Source of the DNA: Piscinibacter sp. XHJ-5
Lineage (GTDB): Bacteria > Pseudomonadota > Gammaproteobacteria > Burkholderiales > Burkholderiaceae_C
Length of the DNA stretch: 64,000 nucleotides
NCBI RefSeq assembly: GCF_029855045.1
Contig: NZ_CP123228.1
Coordinates: 3,906,001 to 3,970,000 of the forward strand
Reading direction: 5' to 3'
The notes beneath the pieces were generated by a model. It was given only the letters and a program-made list of their open reading frames with translations, did not search any database and had not been told where the DNA came from. Positions 17,122-26,317 of the stretch are shown piece after piece; within the stretch, counting starts at the first letter, position 1, and every line of letters begins with the position of its first letter. The position numbers and the translations under genes are program-made.

Positions 17122-18156
17122 ATGCACACGCTCTCGGACCTCGAGAACCATCAGATTCGACTCGCGTCCCGCCCGGTCGGCCTGCCTGCCCGCGACAACT
17201 GGCGCTTCACCACGGAACCCGTGGGCGAGCCTGCCGACGGCGGCATCGTCGTGAAGACGCTGTTCCTGTCGCTCGATCCGGCGATGCGCGGCTGGATGAA
17301 CGACGTCAAGAGCTACATCCCGCCGGTGGGCATCGATGACGTGATGCGCGCCGGCGGCATCGGCGTGGTCGTCGCCTCGAAGAGTCCCGCCTTCGCGGTC
17401 GGCGACCATGTGAGCGCGATGCTGAACGTGCAGGAGTACGCCACGATCGCGGCCGATCAGATGAAGCGCGCCGGCCTGTTCAAGATCGATCCCCGCGCGG
17501 GCACCCCGACGCAGTGGCTCAACGTGCTGGGCATGCCCGGCATGACGGCCTACTTCGGACTGCTCGATGTCGGCCAGCCCAAGCCGGGCGACACGGTCGT
17601 CGTCTCCGGCGCCGCGGGCGCGGTGGGCCAGACGGTCGGCCAGCTCGCGAAGGTCAAGGGCTGCCGCGCCGTCGGCATCGCCGGCGGCCAGGCCAAGTGC
17701 GACTGGGTCGTCAAGGAGCTGGGTTTCGATGCCTGCATCGACTACAAGGGCGGCAGCGTGCGCGACGGCCTGAAGACGCACTGTCCTGACGGCGTCGATG
17801 TGTACTTCGACAACGTGGGCGGTGAGATCCTCGACCATGTGCTGGCCCGCATCAACCGGAAGGCACGGGTCGTCATCTGCGGCGCCATCAGTCAGTACAA
17901 CAACACCGCCCCGGTGCAGGGGCCGAAGAACTACCTTTCGCTGCTCGTCAACCGGGCGCGCATGGAAGGCCTGGTCGTGTTCGACTACGCCGACCGCTAT
18001 CCGGTGGCGATCGCGGAACTGGCCGAGCACCTGAAGTCGGGGCGCATGAAGTCGAAGGAAGACGTGGTCGTCGGGCTCGAGAGCTTTCCCGAGACGCTGC
18101 TCAAGCTCTTCAACGGCGAGAACTTCGGCAAGCTGGTGCTGCAGGTCGCCACCTAG
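17122..18156 (+). CDS. NADP-dependent MDR-family oxidoreductase (CurA/YfmJ/leukotriene B4 dehydrogenase-like)
   Basis: A 344-residue zinc-independent medium-chain reductase that typically reduces alpha,beta-unsaturated ketones or aldehydes with NADPH. The nucleotide-binding motif is SGAAGAVGQTVGQLAK at about 161-176; LGMPGMTAYFGL and FDNVGGEILD are diagnostic of the PTGR/CurA subgroup. ATG 17122 has TAGGAG upstream. It ends 9 nt before the hybrid kinase gene and may be co-transcribed with it. Its stop TAG lies in a CTAG. Confidence 0.9.
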   Translation: MHTLSDLENHQIRLASRPVGLPARDNWRFTTEPVGEPADGGIVVKTLFLSLDPAMRGWMNDVKSYIPPVGIDDVMRAGGIGVVVASKSPAFAVGDHVSAMLNVQEYATIAADQMKRAGLFKIDPRAGTPTQWLNVLGMPGMTAYFGLLDVGQPKPGDTVVVSGAAGAVGQTVGQLAKVKGCRAVGIAGGQAKCDWVVKELGFDACIDYKGGSVRDGLKTHCPDGVDVYFDNVGGEILDHVLARINRKARVVICGAISQYNNTAPVQGPKNYLSLLVNRARMEGLVVFDYADRYPVAIAELAEHLKSGRMKSKEDVVVGLESFPETLLKLFNGENFGKLVLQVAT

Positions 18157-18165
18157 CGCCTGCCA

Positions 18166-21100
18166 ATGCCCATGGATGCTGCCGAAGCGCCGACCGGCAT
18201 TGCGGGGGCATGGTCCGCGCTGGCGGCTCTGAGCGCCGACCTGCTCGCGCTGCTCGACGGCGAGGGGCGCATCGTCTGGGTCAACCCCGCGTTCGAGCGC
18301 ATCGGCGGCATTGCTGCAACTCAGGCGCGCGGACAGCGCTTCGCCGACCTGCTGGGGGTCGAAGGCAGCGGCGCCTGGCCCGCCATCGGCGAGGCGCTGG
18401 CCCGCGGACGCGCCGTGGCACGCACCGAGCTGCCGTGGAGGCACCCGTCGGGCGACACCCGCTGGGGCGCGCTCAGCGCGCAGCCGCTGCCCTCCGACAG
18501 CTCCGCGAGCGCACGGCTCGCGGTGTGTCTGCACGATCTGTCGGAGCAGCGCCGCCTGGCCGAACTCCTGGAGACGGCACAGGAGTTCGGCCGGCTCGGC
18601 GTGTGGGAGCGAAAGATCCCGTCCGGCGAAGGCCGATGGGACCGCCACGTGTTCCGCTTCTTCGGCATGGACCCCGAAGCCGGCACGCCCGACTTCGACG
18701 TCGCCGCGCAGCGCATCCATCCGGACGACCGGCAGACGGCCGACTACCCCAAGTCGACGCAGCGAGCCGGCAAGTACGAAGCACGCTACCGCGTCCTGCT
18801 GCCCGACGGCTCGATGCAGCGCATCCACTCGCAGTGGGAGGTCAAGAACTCGCCAGCCGGCGTGCCCGAGCGCACCGTCGGCATCATGGTCGACGACACC
18901 GAGACCTATCAGCTCGCGCAGGCGTTCAACGACACCAGCGAGCAGCTTCGGTTGGCGGTTGATCTCGGCAACATCGCGATCTGGCGGCAGGACTTGCGGA
19001 CCAACCGCATGCACTACAACTACCGCGCGTACCAGGTGCTCGACATTCCGCCGCGGCCCGAGGGGCTGTCGCTGGAGGAAGTCCGGGCGATGATTCACCC
19101 GGACGACCTGCCGCGCGTGATCGCAGCCGCGCACACGGCGCTGGCATCGGATCGGCCGGTCGACATGGAAGCACGCTACCGTCGCTCCGACGGAACATGG
19201 CGCTACGTGCTGACGCGGCGGATGCTGAGGCGCGACGCCAAGGGCGAGCCGCTGGAGTTCGTCGGCGTCGCGCTCGACGTGACCGAGCAGGTCGACAAAT
19301 CGCGCCGCGCGAACGAGCTGGCGCAGCGGCTGGAGATCGCCACCCATTCGGCCGGCTTGGGCATCTTCACGCGCGATCCCGAGACCGAGCAGGGCGAGTG
19401 GAATGCCGAGATGTTTCGCTTGATGGGCCGCTCGCCGGAACTGGGCGTTCCTTCGCGCGACGAGTGGGTCGGCACCATCATCCATCCGGACGATCGCGCG
19501 ATGATGAGCACGGCGCGCGAGTCGCTGCTGAATTCGCAGCAGGACACGCGCGAGGAGCAGTACCGCGTCGTGTGGCCTGGCGGCGAAGTGCGCTGGATGA
19601 TGAACCGGGCCCGGCGCGTGATGCGCAACGGCCGTCGCATGATCTATGGCATCACGATCGACGTGACCGAACGCGTGCGCACCGAGGCCGCGTTGCACAG
19701 CGCCACCGAACGCGTGGCGCTCACCGCGCACAGCGTCGGCCTGGGCACCTGGGAATGGCAACCGGCCGGCGACACCGCCCTCTGGGACGAGCAGATGTAC
19801 CGCCTGCGCGGGCGCGAGCCGCAGGCCGTGGCGCCGGACTCCGCAGGCCGGCGCGCGATCGCCCATCCCGACGACGGCGAGCACATCGAGCGCATGCTCG
19901 CGGATGCGGCGCTCCAAGGCCGCAGCGCGGCCTACGAGTTTCGCGTCGTGTGGCCGGATGGCTCGGTGCACTGGCTCGCGTCGCGCTCCACCCCGGTGAC
20001 CGATCCCGACGGCAGGCTTCGCTACATCGGCGTCAACTGGGACATCACCGACAACGTCACTGCGGAAGCCGAGCGCCGCGACAGGCTGATCGCGCAACGC
20101 GAAAGCGAAGCCAAGTCCCAGTTCCTCGCGCGCATGAGCCACGAGTTGCGCACGCCGCTCAACGCAGTGCTGGGCTTCGCCCAGCTGCTGCAGCTCGACA
20201 ACGGCGGCGCATCGGCCGAGCAGCGCGGACGCATCGAGCACATCCTGTCGGCGGGCGAACACCTGCTCTCCTTGATCAACGACGTGCTCGACCTGTCGAG
20301 CCTCGAGAGCGGACAGCTGCGTCTCGAGCTTCAGCCGGTCGCGCTGGACGAACTGATCGCCGAGGCGCTGCCGCTGGTGGTGCCGCTGGCAGACAGCTTC
20401 GGCGTGCAGGTGCACACCGCCCGCATCGACGGCTGCGTCATCGCCGACCGCACGCGCCTGCGCCAGGTGCTGATCAACCTGCTCAGCAACGCGATCAAGT
20501 ACAACCGGCAAGCCGGCGAGGCAACGGTCGAAGCCGCGGTGCGCGGGGCCCAGGTCGTGCTGCGCGTGAGCGACACCGGCCGGGGCCTCACCGCCGAGCA
20601 GCGCGCACATCTGTTCGAGCCGTTCAACCGCCTGGGCATCGAGTCGGAAGGCATCGAGGGCACCGGCATCGGGCTGGCGATCGTGAAGACACTGGTCACG
20701 CACATGGGCGGCTCGATCATCGTGGACAGCCAGCCCGGGCGCGGCTCGACTTTCGAGGTGCTGCTCCCGCGCGCCGATGCGGCACCGGCCGAGCCGCCCC
20801 CCGCGCAAGACGCGGCACCGTCCGTCGGCAGGCACGAGCGCGTGGGACAGCTGCTCTACATCGAGGACAACCCGATCAACGTGATGCTGCTCGAGGAAGT
20901 GGTGGCCAGCCGCTCCCGCATGGCGATCGTCTCGGAGCCCACCGGCGAGCGCGGCGTGGCGCGAGCGCGGGCGCTGCGGCCGGATCTTGTGCTGGTGGAC
21001 ATGCAGTTGCCGGATTTCGACGGCTTCGAGGTGCTGCGGCGGCTGCGCACCCTGCCCGAAACCGCGCACACACCTTGCATTGCCGTCTCGGCCAATGCCA

Positions 21101-21219
21101 TGCCGGAGGACATCCGGCGCGCCCTCGATGCGGGCTTCGCCGAGTACTGGACGAAGCCGATCAGCTTCAACGCGTTCCTGCGGTCGCTCGAGATGCTGCT
21201 GCAGGAGCGCATGACGTGA
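18166..21219 (+). CDS. Hybrid sensor histidine kinase with five PAS-type domains and a C-terminal receiver
   Basis: A 1017-residue protein without an obvious transmembrane segment, so probably a cytoplasmic sensor. Order: PAS domains at about 20-140, 140-265, 265-390, 390-515 and 515-645 (several with the PAS_3 signature IHPDDR); HisKA with SHELRTPLN (phosphoacceptor His659); HATPase (N-box LINLLSNAIKY, G-boxes DTGRGL and GTGIGLAI); receiver about 890-1010 with acidic IEDN and phosphoacceptor Asp945 (VDMQLP), conserved Lys in TKPISF. No separate response regulator or HPt gene is adjacent, so its output is unknown. It starts 9 nt after the MDR oxidoreductase gene. Confidence 0.9.
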   Translation: MPMDAAEAPTGIAGAWSALAALSADLLALLDGEGRIVWVNPAFERIGGIAATQARGQRFADLLGVEGSGAWPAIGEALARGRAVARTELPWRHPSGDTRWGALSAQPLPSDSSASARLAVCLHDLSEQRRLAELLETAQEFGRLGVWERKIPSGEGRWDRHVFRFFGMDPEAGTPDFDVAAQRIHPDDRQTADYPKSTQRAGKYEARYRVLLPDGSMQRIHSQWEVKNSPAGVPERTVGIMVDDTETYQLAQAFNDTSEQLRLAVDLGNIAIWRQDLRTNRMHYNYRAYQVLDIPPRPEGLSLEEVRAMIHPDDLPRVIAAAHTALASDRPVDMEARYRRSDGTWRYVLTRRMLRRDAKGEPLEFVGVALDVTEQVDKSRRANELAQRLEIATHSAGLGIFTRDPETEQGEWNAEMFRLMGRSPELGVPSRDEWVGTIIHPDDRAMMSTARESLLNSQQDTREEQYRVVWPGGEVRWMMNRARRVMRNGRRMIYGITIDVTERVRTEAALHSATERVALTAHSVGLGTWEWQPAGDTALWDEQMYRLRGREPQAVAPDSAGRRAIAHPDDGEHIERMLADAALQGRSAAYEFRVVWPDGSVHWLASRSTPVTDPDGRLRYIGVNWDITDNVTAEAERRDRLIAQRESEAKSQFLARMSHELRTPLNAVLGFAQLLQLDNGGASAEQRGRIEHILSAGEHLLSLINDVLDLSSLESGQLRLELQPVALDELIAEALPLVVPLADSFGVQVHTARIDGCVIADRTRLRQVLINLLSNAIKYNRQAGEATVEAAVRGAQVVLRVSDTGRGLTAEQRAHLFEPFNRLGIESEGIEGTGIGLAIVKTLVTHMGGSIIVDSQPGRGSTFEVLLPRADAAPAEPPPAQDAAPSVGRHERVGQLLYIEDNPINVMLLEEVVASRSRMAIVSEPTGERGVARARALRPDLVLVDMQLPDFDGFEVLRRLRTLPETAHTPCIAVSANAMPEDIRRALDAGFAEYWTKPISFNAFLRSLEMLLQERMT

Positions 21220-21225
21220 TGGGCA

Positions 21226-23292
21226 TCAAGCGGGTGCAGGCGTCTGCACCAACCCCTTCTTGCGCAGCATGGGGCCCACCGTCGCTGCGCGTCCGCGAAA
21301 CGCCTGGTACGCCGCCGACGGCTCCATCGAGTCGCCTGACGAATAGATGTACTGCCGCAGCCGCTTCGCCACTTGCACATCGAATGGATTGCCCGCCTCC
21401 ACGAAGGCATCGAATCCGTCTGCGTCCAGAACCTCCGCCCACAGGTACACGTAGTAGCCCGCGGCATAGCTGGAGCCGGAAAACAGGTGCTGGAAGTGCG
21501 GCAGCCGGTGGTTCATGCCGATCCCGGGCGGCATGCCGATGCGCTGCAGTTCGGCCGCCTCGAAGGCCGCGATGTCGGGGCCCTCGGCCGCGGTGAGCGA
21601 ATGCACCGCCATGTCGACCAGCGCCGATGCGGTGTAGCGCACGGTCTCGTAGCCCTGGTTGAAGTTGCGAGCAGCCTGAAGGCGCCGCACGAGGTCGTCG
21701 GGAATGGGTTCGCCGCTTCGATGATGGCGCGCATGCCGCTTGAGCACTTCAGGCTCTGACAGCCAGTGCTCGAAGAGCTGCGACGGCAGCTCGACGAAGT
21801 CGCGCAGCACGTTGGTGCCGGAAAGGCGCTCGTAGGTCACGTCGGAGAGCAGCCCGTGCAGGCCGTGGCCGAATTCGTGGAACAACGTGCGCGCGTCGTC
21901 GAAGCTCAGCAGCGTGGGCTCGCCCGGCGCCGCCTTCGCGAAATTGTTGTTGTTGACGATGATCGGGGTGACCTCGCCGCCCGAGCGCGACTGGTTGCGA
22001 AACGAGCTCATCCACGCGCCGCTGCGCTTGCTGGCGCGCGCGAAGTTGTCGTGCAGGAACACGCCGACCAGTGCATCGTCGGCGGACCGCACTTCGTAGA
22101 CCTTGACGTCGGGGTGGTAGGCGGCTGCCTGCGGCTGCGCCACGAAGCGCAGTCCGAACAGCCGATGAGCGCAATCGAAGGCGGCCTCGACCATGCGATC
22201 GAGCGGGAAGTAGGGCTTGACCTCCGCTTCGTCGAGCTCGTAGCGCGCCTGGCGCACCTTCTCGGCGTAGTAGCGCCAGTCCCAGGCCTCGATCTGCAGC
22301 GTTTCGCCACGCGACAGCACCATGGCCTGGAGCGCCTGACGCTCCCGCTCGGCGCTGGCCTTGGCCGGCTGCCAGACCTGGTTCAGCAGCTCGTTCACGG
22401 CGCTCGCGCGGCCGGCCATGGTGTCGGCCAGCGCGTAGTCGGCATAGCTGGCGTGGCCGTGCAGTCGCGCCTGCTCGTTGCGCAAGGCGAGGATCTCGCG
22501 CGCCACCGGCCGGTTGTCGTGCACGCCTTCGTGCTCGCCGCGCGTGGTCCAGGCCCGGTAGGCCTGCTCGCGCAGATCGCGCCGGTCGGAGAAGGTCAGG
22601 AAGGGCACGATGTGCGATCGCGACAGCGTGACCACACCGGCATCCGCGATACCGCGGTCGGCAGCCGCCTGGCGCGCGGCAGCGCGCACGAAATCGGGCA
22701 GGCCGGCGAAGTCCTGTTCCGTGCGCAACACGAGGCGGTAGCTCGACTCGTCGGCCAGCACGTTCTGCGAGAAGCGCGTGGTGAGCTCGGCAAGCCGCTC
22801 CATCACCTGCGCGTAGCGCGACTGCGCCGCGGGCGCGAGCTTGGCGCCGGCGCGCACGAAGTCGAGGTGCAGCCGCTCCAGGAAGCGCCGCTGCTCGGCG
22901 CTGAGGGCCAGCGCTTCGCGCTGCGCATGCAAGGCATCGATGCGGCGAAAGAGCCCCTCGTGCATGTAGATGGCGCTGCTGTGCGCGGCCATGACCGGCG
23001 CCAGCTCCATCTCGACCGCCTGCAGCGCCTGCGAGGTTTCCGACGACGTGAGGTTGTAGAACAGGCCGTCGAGCCGCGCCAGCAGCCGTCCGCTGCGGTC
23101 GAAGGCGGCCACCGTGTTCTCGAACGTGGGCGGCTCGGGCGAAGCAGCGATCGCCTCGATCTCGTCGCGCTGGATCTTCAGCGCTTCGTCGAAGGCAGGC
23201 CGGAAATGCTCCGGCGAGACCTCAGCGAAAGGCGGCAGGCCGTACGGCGTGCTCCAGGGGGCAAGCAGCGGATTGCTCGTGGCAAGGCTCAT
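21226..23292 (-). CDS. dcp: Peptidyl-dipeptidase Dcp, M3-family zinc metallopeptidase
   Basis: Removes C-terminal dipeptides from oligopeptides in cytoplasm or periplasm. The 688-residue length fits Dcp. The zinc motif HEFGHGLH lies at 472-479; the third ligand Glu is expected in the following helix. QIEAWDWRYYAEKVRQ and LDEAEVKPYFPLDRM match Dcp rather than oligopeptidase A. No clear signal peptide is seen, suggesting a cytoplasmic form. It converges with the hybrid kinase (6 bp apart) and is the last of three minus-strand genes after gor and a coiled-coil gene. Confidence 0.9.
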   Translation of the reverse strand: MSLATSNPLLAPWSTPYGLPPFAEVSPEHFRPAFDEALKIQRDEIEAIAASPEPPTFENTVAAFDRSGRLLARLDGLFYNLTSSETSQALQAVEMELAPVMAAHSSAIYMHEGLFRRIDALHAQREALALSAEQRRFLERLHLDFVRAGAKLAPAAQSRYAQVMERLAELTTRFSQNVLADESSYRLVLRTEQDFAGLPDFVRAAARQAAADRGIADAGVVTLSRSHIVPFLTFSDRRDLREQAYRAWTTRGEHEGVHDNRPVAREILALRNEQARLHGHASYADYALADTMAGRASAVNELLNQVWQPAKASAERERQALQAMVLSRGETLQIEAWDWRYYAEKVRQARYELDEAEVKPYFPLDRMVEAAFDCAHRLFGLRFVAQPQAAAYHPDVKVYEVRSADDALVGVFLHDNFARASKRSGAWMSSFRNQSRSGGEVTPIIVNNNNFAKAAPGEPTLLSFDDARTLFHEFGHGLHGLLSDVTYERLSGTNVLRDFVELPSQLFEHWLSEPEVLKRHARHHRSGEPIPDDLVRRLQAARNFNQGYETVRYTASALVDMAVHSLTAAEGPDIAAFEAAELQRIGMPPGIGMNHRLPHFQHLFSGSSYAAGYYVYLWAEVLDADGFDAFVEAGNPFDVQVAKRLRQYIYSSGDSMEPSAAYQAFRGRAATVGPMLRKKGLVQTPAPA

Positions 23293-23388
23293 GGCGGCTC
23301 TCGGGGTGGGAGAGCGGCCATTCTAGGGACGTGTCGATCACCAGGGGCGAGTGGCATTTCGTCGCCTTGCACCCGTCGCGACGCGGGA

Positions 23389-23868
23389 TCACTGCCCCTT
23401 TTCCTTCTTGATCGCGATCTCGTCGGCCTCGTCGAATCGCTTGTTGCCGCAGTCGCGGGTCCAGGCATCGCGCTGCGCATTGAGCGCGTCGACCTGGGCA
23501 TTGAAGCTGTTGGAGCGGGCCTGGTAGTCGTCGATCATCTTGTCGCGCTCGGCGGCTCTCGCGTTGTACTGGTCCACCTGCTCCTTGCTGCTGCGATCCA
23601 GCGACACGAGCTGCTCCTTCATCTCGTCGGCGCGGCGTGCGATCTCTTCCTTTTCCTGCGTGAGCTGCGACTGCAGCTTCACCGTCTCCTCGCGCTTGGC
23701 CTTGATGCGGTCCTGCATCGCCATGCATTCGCGCAGCTCGCTGCGGCTGAGCAGCAGGGACTTGCCCTTGGGAGCAGTGCCCTTCGGCGGGTCGGCGGCC
23801 TGCACGGCAGCGACGGACAGCAGCATGCCGGCGAGCAGCGCCGGCGACAGGAGGCGGGGGGACGACAT
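23389..23868 (-). CDS. Exported coiled-coil protein of unknown function
   Basis: A 159-residue protein, not recognised. ATG 23868 has GAGGAA in front and gives a normal signal peptide (SPALLAGMLLSVAAVQAAD); a start eight codons upstream is less likely. Residues about 45-120 form a long charged coiled coil (DRIKAKREETVKLQSQL, KEEIARRADEMKEQLVSLD), and two cysteines flank it (ELRECMAMQ and TRDCGNKRF), possibly forming a disulfide in the periplasm. It lies between gor and dcp on the same strand with gaps of 84 and 96 bp. Confidence 0.7.
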   Translation of the reverse strand: MSSPRLLSPALLAGMLLSVAAVQAADPPKGTAPKGKSLLLSRSELRECMAMQDRIKAKREETVKLQSQLTQEKEEIARRADEMKEQLVSLDRSSKEQVDQYNARAAERDKMIDDYQARSNSFNAQVDALNAQRDAWTRDCGNKRFDEADEIAIKKEKGQ

Positions 23869-23952
23869 CTGGGATTCCTCGGGGTCGGACAAGGTGCGGC
23901 GCGCATCATGCCACCATGCCCAACCCCTCGCGGGCGGGCCTGTTTCAAAGGC

Positions 23953-25305
23953 TCACCGTGCCGCCGGCTCGCGCATGGTCACGAACTCCTCGGCTGCCGT
24001 CGGATGGATGCCGACCGTCGAGTCGAACACCGCCTTCGTCGCGCCGGCGCGCAGCGCCACCGCGAAGCCCTGAACCGTCTCGCCGGCATCCGCGCCGACC
24101 ATGTGCAGGCCGACGACGCGATCGGTCGCATCGTCGACCACCAGCTTCATCAGCGTGCGTTCGCTGCTGCCGGACAGGGTGTGCTTGAGCGAGCGGAATT
24201 CGCTGACGTAGGTGCGCACCGCTGCATGGCGTTGGCGCGCCTCGCTCTCGGTGAGGCCGACGGTGCCGAGGTTGGGATGGGTGAACACCGTCGTCGGGAT
24301 CAGCTCGTAGTCCATCCGGCGCTTGCCGGGCCCGAACAGGCGGTCGACCAGCACCATGGCTTCACCCAGCGCCACCGGCGTCAACTGGATCCGGTCGGTC
24401 ACGTCGCCCAGGGCCAGGATGGAGGGCACGTTCGTCCGATAGTGCGCATCGACGATCACCTCCCCGCGCTGCCCCAGCGCGACGCCCGCGTCCTCGAGGC
24501 CCAGTCCCTGCGTGTTGGCGACGCGTCCGGTCGCCATCAGCACGGTGTCGGCCTCCAGCACCTGGCCGTCGTGCTGCGTGAGGTGCAGCGTGTCGCCTTC
24601 GCGGCCGATGCGCTGCACGTGCGTGCCGAGCCGGATGTCGACGCCCTTCTTGCCCATCTCGACCGCCAGGAAGGCAGCCGCGTCGTCGTCGAAGCCGCGC
24701 AGCAGCCGCGAGCCACGCACCAGCTGCGTGACCTGCGCACCGAGCCCGCGGAAGATCGACGCCATCTCGCAGGCGATGTAGCCGCCTCCGACGACGATCA
24801 GCCGCTGCGGAAAGCGCGGCAGGTCGAACATCTCGTTGGAGCTGACCGCATGCTCGGCCCCCGGCATCTGCGCCTGCAGCGGATGGGCGCCCGTCGCGAC
24901 GAGGATGTGCCGGGCGCGAAAGCGCTGTCCGTCCACGACGACCTCGTGCGGCGACACGATGCGGGCCCGGCCGCGCAGCAGGGTCGCCTGCGCGGCCAGC
25001 AGCACCGCCTCGTACACGGAGTTGAGCCGCTCGATCTCCAACGCGCGGTTGGACTTCAGCAGCTCCCAGTCGAACTCGGGGCGCTTGACCGGCCAGCCGA
25101 AGCCGTGGGCCTCCTCGAAGGCTTCGGAGAAGTGCGCGGCGTAGCTGTACAGCTTCTTCGGGATGCAGCCGACATTCACGCAGGTGCCGCCCAGCGCGCC
25201 CATCTCGGCCACCGCCACCTTGGCGCCGCGCTGCGCCGCCATGCGGGCGGCACGGACGCCGCCGCTTCCGCCGCCGATCACGAACAGGTCCAGGTCGTCT
25301 GCCAC
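23953..25305 (-). CDS. gor: Glutathione-disulfide reductase
   Basis: FAD- and NADPH-dependent reduction of GSSG in the cytoplasm. The protein has 450 residues, the normal Gor size. FAD motif GGGSGGVRAA near 11-20; redox-active pair Cys42/Cys47 in GGTCVNVGCIPKK; NADPH motif VVGGGYIACE; C-terminal GIHPTAAEE with the catalytic His/Glu. The start is GTG 25305, chosen over an upstream ATG at 25380 because a perfect AGGAGG lies 8 nt before it and residue 2 onward matches the family. It heads a minus-strand set and is divergent from the SRPBCC remnant. Confidence 0.94.
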   Translation of the reverse strand: MADDLDLFVIGGGSGGVRAARMAAQRGAKVAVAEMGALGGTCVNVGCIPKKLYSYAAHFSEAFEEAHGFGWPVKRPEFDWELLKSNRALEIERLNSVYEAVLLAAQATLLRGRARIVSPHEVVVDGQRFRARHILVATGAHPLQAQMPGAEHAVSSNEMFDLPRFPQRLIVVGGGYIACEMASIFRGLGAQVTQLVRGSRLLRGFDDDAAAFLAVEMGKKGVDIRLGTHVQRIGREGDTLHLTQHDGQVLEADTVLMATGRVANTQGLGLEDAGVALGQRGEVIVDAHYRTNVPSILALGDVTDRIQLTPVALGEAMVLVDRLFGPGKRRMDYELIPTTVFTHPNLGTVGLTESEARQRHAAVRTYVSEFRSLKHTLSGSSERTLMKLVVDDATDRVVGLHMVGADAGETVQGFAVALRAGATKAVFDSTVGIHPTAAEEFVTMREPAAR

Positions 25306-25445
25306 GCGCGTGCCCTCCTGCCGCGATGATGCATCGGGCGCCCGCGCCTTGCGGCGAAGGGGCGGCAAGGCCCCTGCCATTGAAGCCCCCGCGCATCCGG
25401 TGCAGACTCCCCAGCCTCGTACACCGATGACCGCGGGAGGAACCG

Positions 25446-25550
25446 ATGAGGATCGTGAAGTGGCTGCTGATCGTCTCAGGCGACGGCACCAAGGTCACGT
25501 GGACGATCAACGCCGACATGGGCAGGAACCCGGTCTTCGTGAACCGATGA
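25446..25550 (+). pseudogene. Internally deleted SRPBCC-family gene remnant (34 codons)
   Basis: ATG 25446, preceded by GGGAGGAACCG, opens a 34-codon frame. The first ten residues (MRIVKWLLIV) look like the membrane-anchor start of exported SRPBCC (polyketide cyclase-like) proteins; the rest (GDGTKVTWTINADMGRNPV) looks like the conserved segment near the end of the same family, where intact members read GTxVTW...DMGxNPxGRYFG. The roughly 110 residues between are missing and the C-terminus stops early. The stop overlaps the ATG of the next gene (ATGA), so the remnant may persist because it couples translation of that gene. The family match is from memory of the motif and is the uncertain step. 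Confidence 0.5.
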
Positions 25551-26257
25551 AAGCGTGGCAGAAGTGGCTCGGCAGCGGCCTGCTGCTGCTCGTGTTGCTG
25601 TTCGGCGGCATCGGCTGGTGGCTGCACGGCAACCTCGACGCCATCGTCAAGCGTGCCATCGGGCACTACGGCAGCCAGATGACGCAGGCGCGCGTGTCGG
25701 TCGACGAAGTTCAGATCCGAAGCACCGACGGCGCCGGGGTGATTCGTGGCCTGGTGGTCGGCAATCCCGCCGGCTTTCGCACGCCGCATGCGCTGAAGGT
25801 CGGCATCATCGACGTCGCCGTCGACATTCGCACGCTGGCCGACCCGGTGGTCGTGATCAAGCGCATCGTCATCGAGTCGCCCGACGTGATCTACGAGAAG
25901 GGCGACACCATGACCAACTTCGACGCCATCCAGCGCAACATCGCACGCTCGCTCGGCCCGGCCAGCGGGGGCGGCAGCGCCGGCAGCAGCCCGGGGCGCA
26001 AGCTCATCGTCGAGGAGCTGACGATCCGCCATGCGCGCGCGCAGGCCAGCACCGCGGCACTGGGCGGCAACACGATGTCGGCCACGCTGCCCGACATCAC
26101 CCTGCGCAACGTGGGCCGCGCTCAGGGCGGCGTCACGCCGGGCCAGCTGGGTGAGATCGTGGCGCGCGCGCTCAGCCAGCGGCTGGTCGCGAGCCTGTCG
26201 TTCGACCGCGCGATCAAGTCGCTGGGCGACCGCGTCAAGGGGCTGTTCGGCAAGTAG
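25547..26257 (+). CDS. AsmA-like membrane-anchored protein of unknown function
   Basis: A 236-residue protein with one N-terminal transmembrane helix (about 8-26, GLLLLVLLFGGIGWWL) and a periplasmic part rich in beta structure. VSVDEVQIRSTDGAGVIRGLVVGNPAGF resembles the repeated units of the AsmA/DUF748 family, which shuttles or shields lipids in the envelope. A low-complexity Gly/Ser linker (GPASGGGSAGSSPG) splits the periplasmic part. Its ATG overlaps the stop of the collapsed SRPBCC frame. Specific function not established. Confidence 0.75.
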   Translation: MKAWQKWLGSGLLLLVLLFGGIGWWLHGNLDAIVKRAIGHYGSQMTQARVSVDEVQIRSTDGAGVIRGLVVGNPAGFRTPHALKVGIIDVAVDIRTLADPVVVIKRIVIESPDVIYEKGDTMTNFDAIQRNIARSLGPASGGGSAGSSPGRKLIVEELTIRHARAQASTAALGGNTMSATLPDITLRNVGRAQGGVTPGQLGEIVARALSQRLVASLSFDRAIKSLGDRVKGLFGK

Positions 26258-26317
26258 GCGGCCCACGCTGTCGCCGATGCAACAGCGGGTTCCCACCGCC
26301 CTTTCGATAATGCGCGG

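Noticed and set aside
17107..21069. A 1320-codon minus-strand open frame
   Set aside because: It lies opposite the MDR oxidoreductase and hybrid kinase genes; composition (His/Arg/Ala/Asp-rich, no domains) is typical of an antisense shadow.
21766..25329. An 1187-codon plus-strand open frame
   Set aside because: Antisense to dcp, the coiled-coil gene and gor, all of which show clear family motifs.
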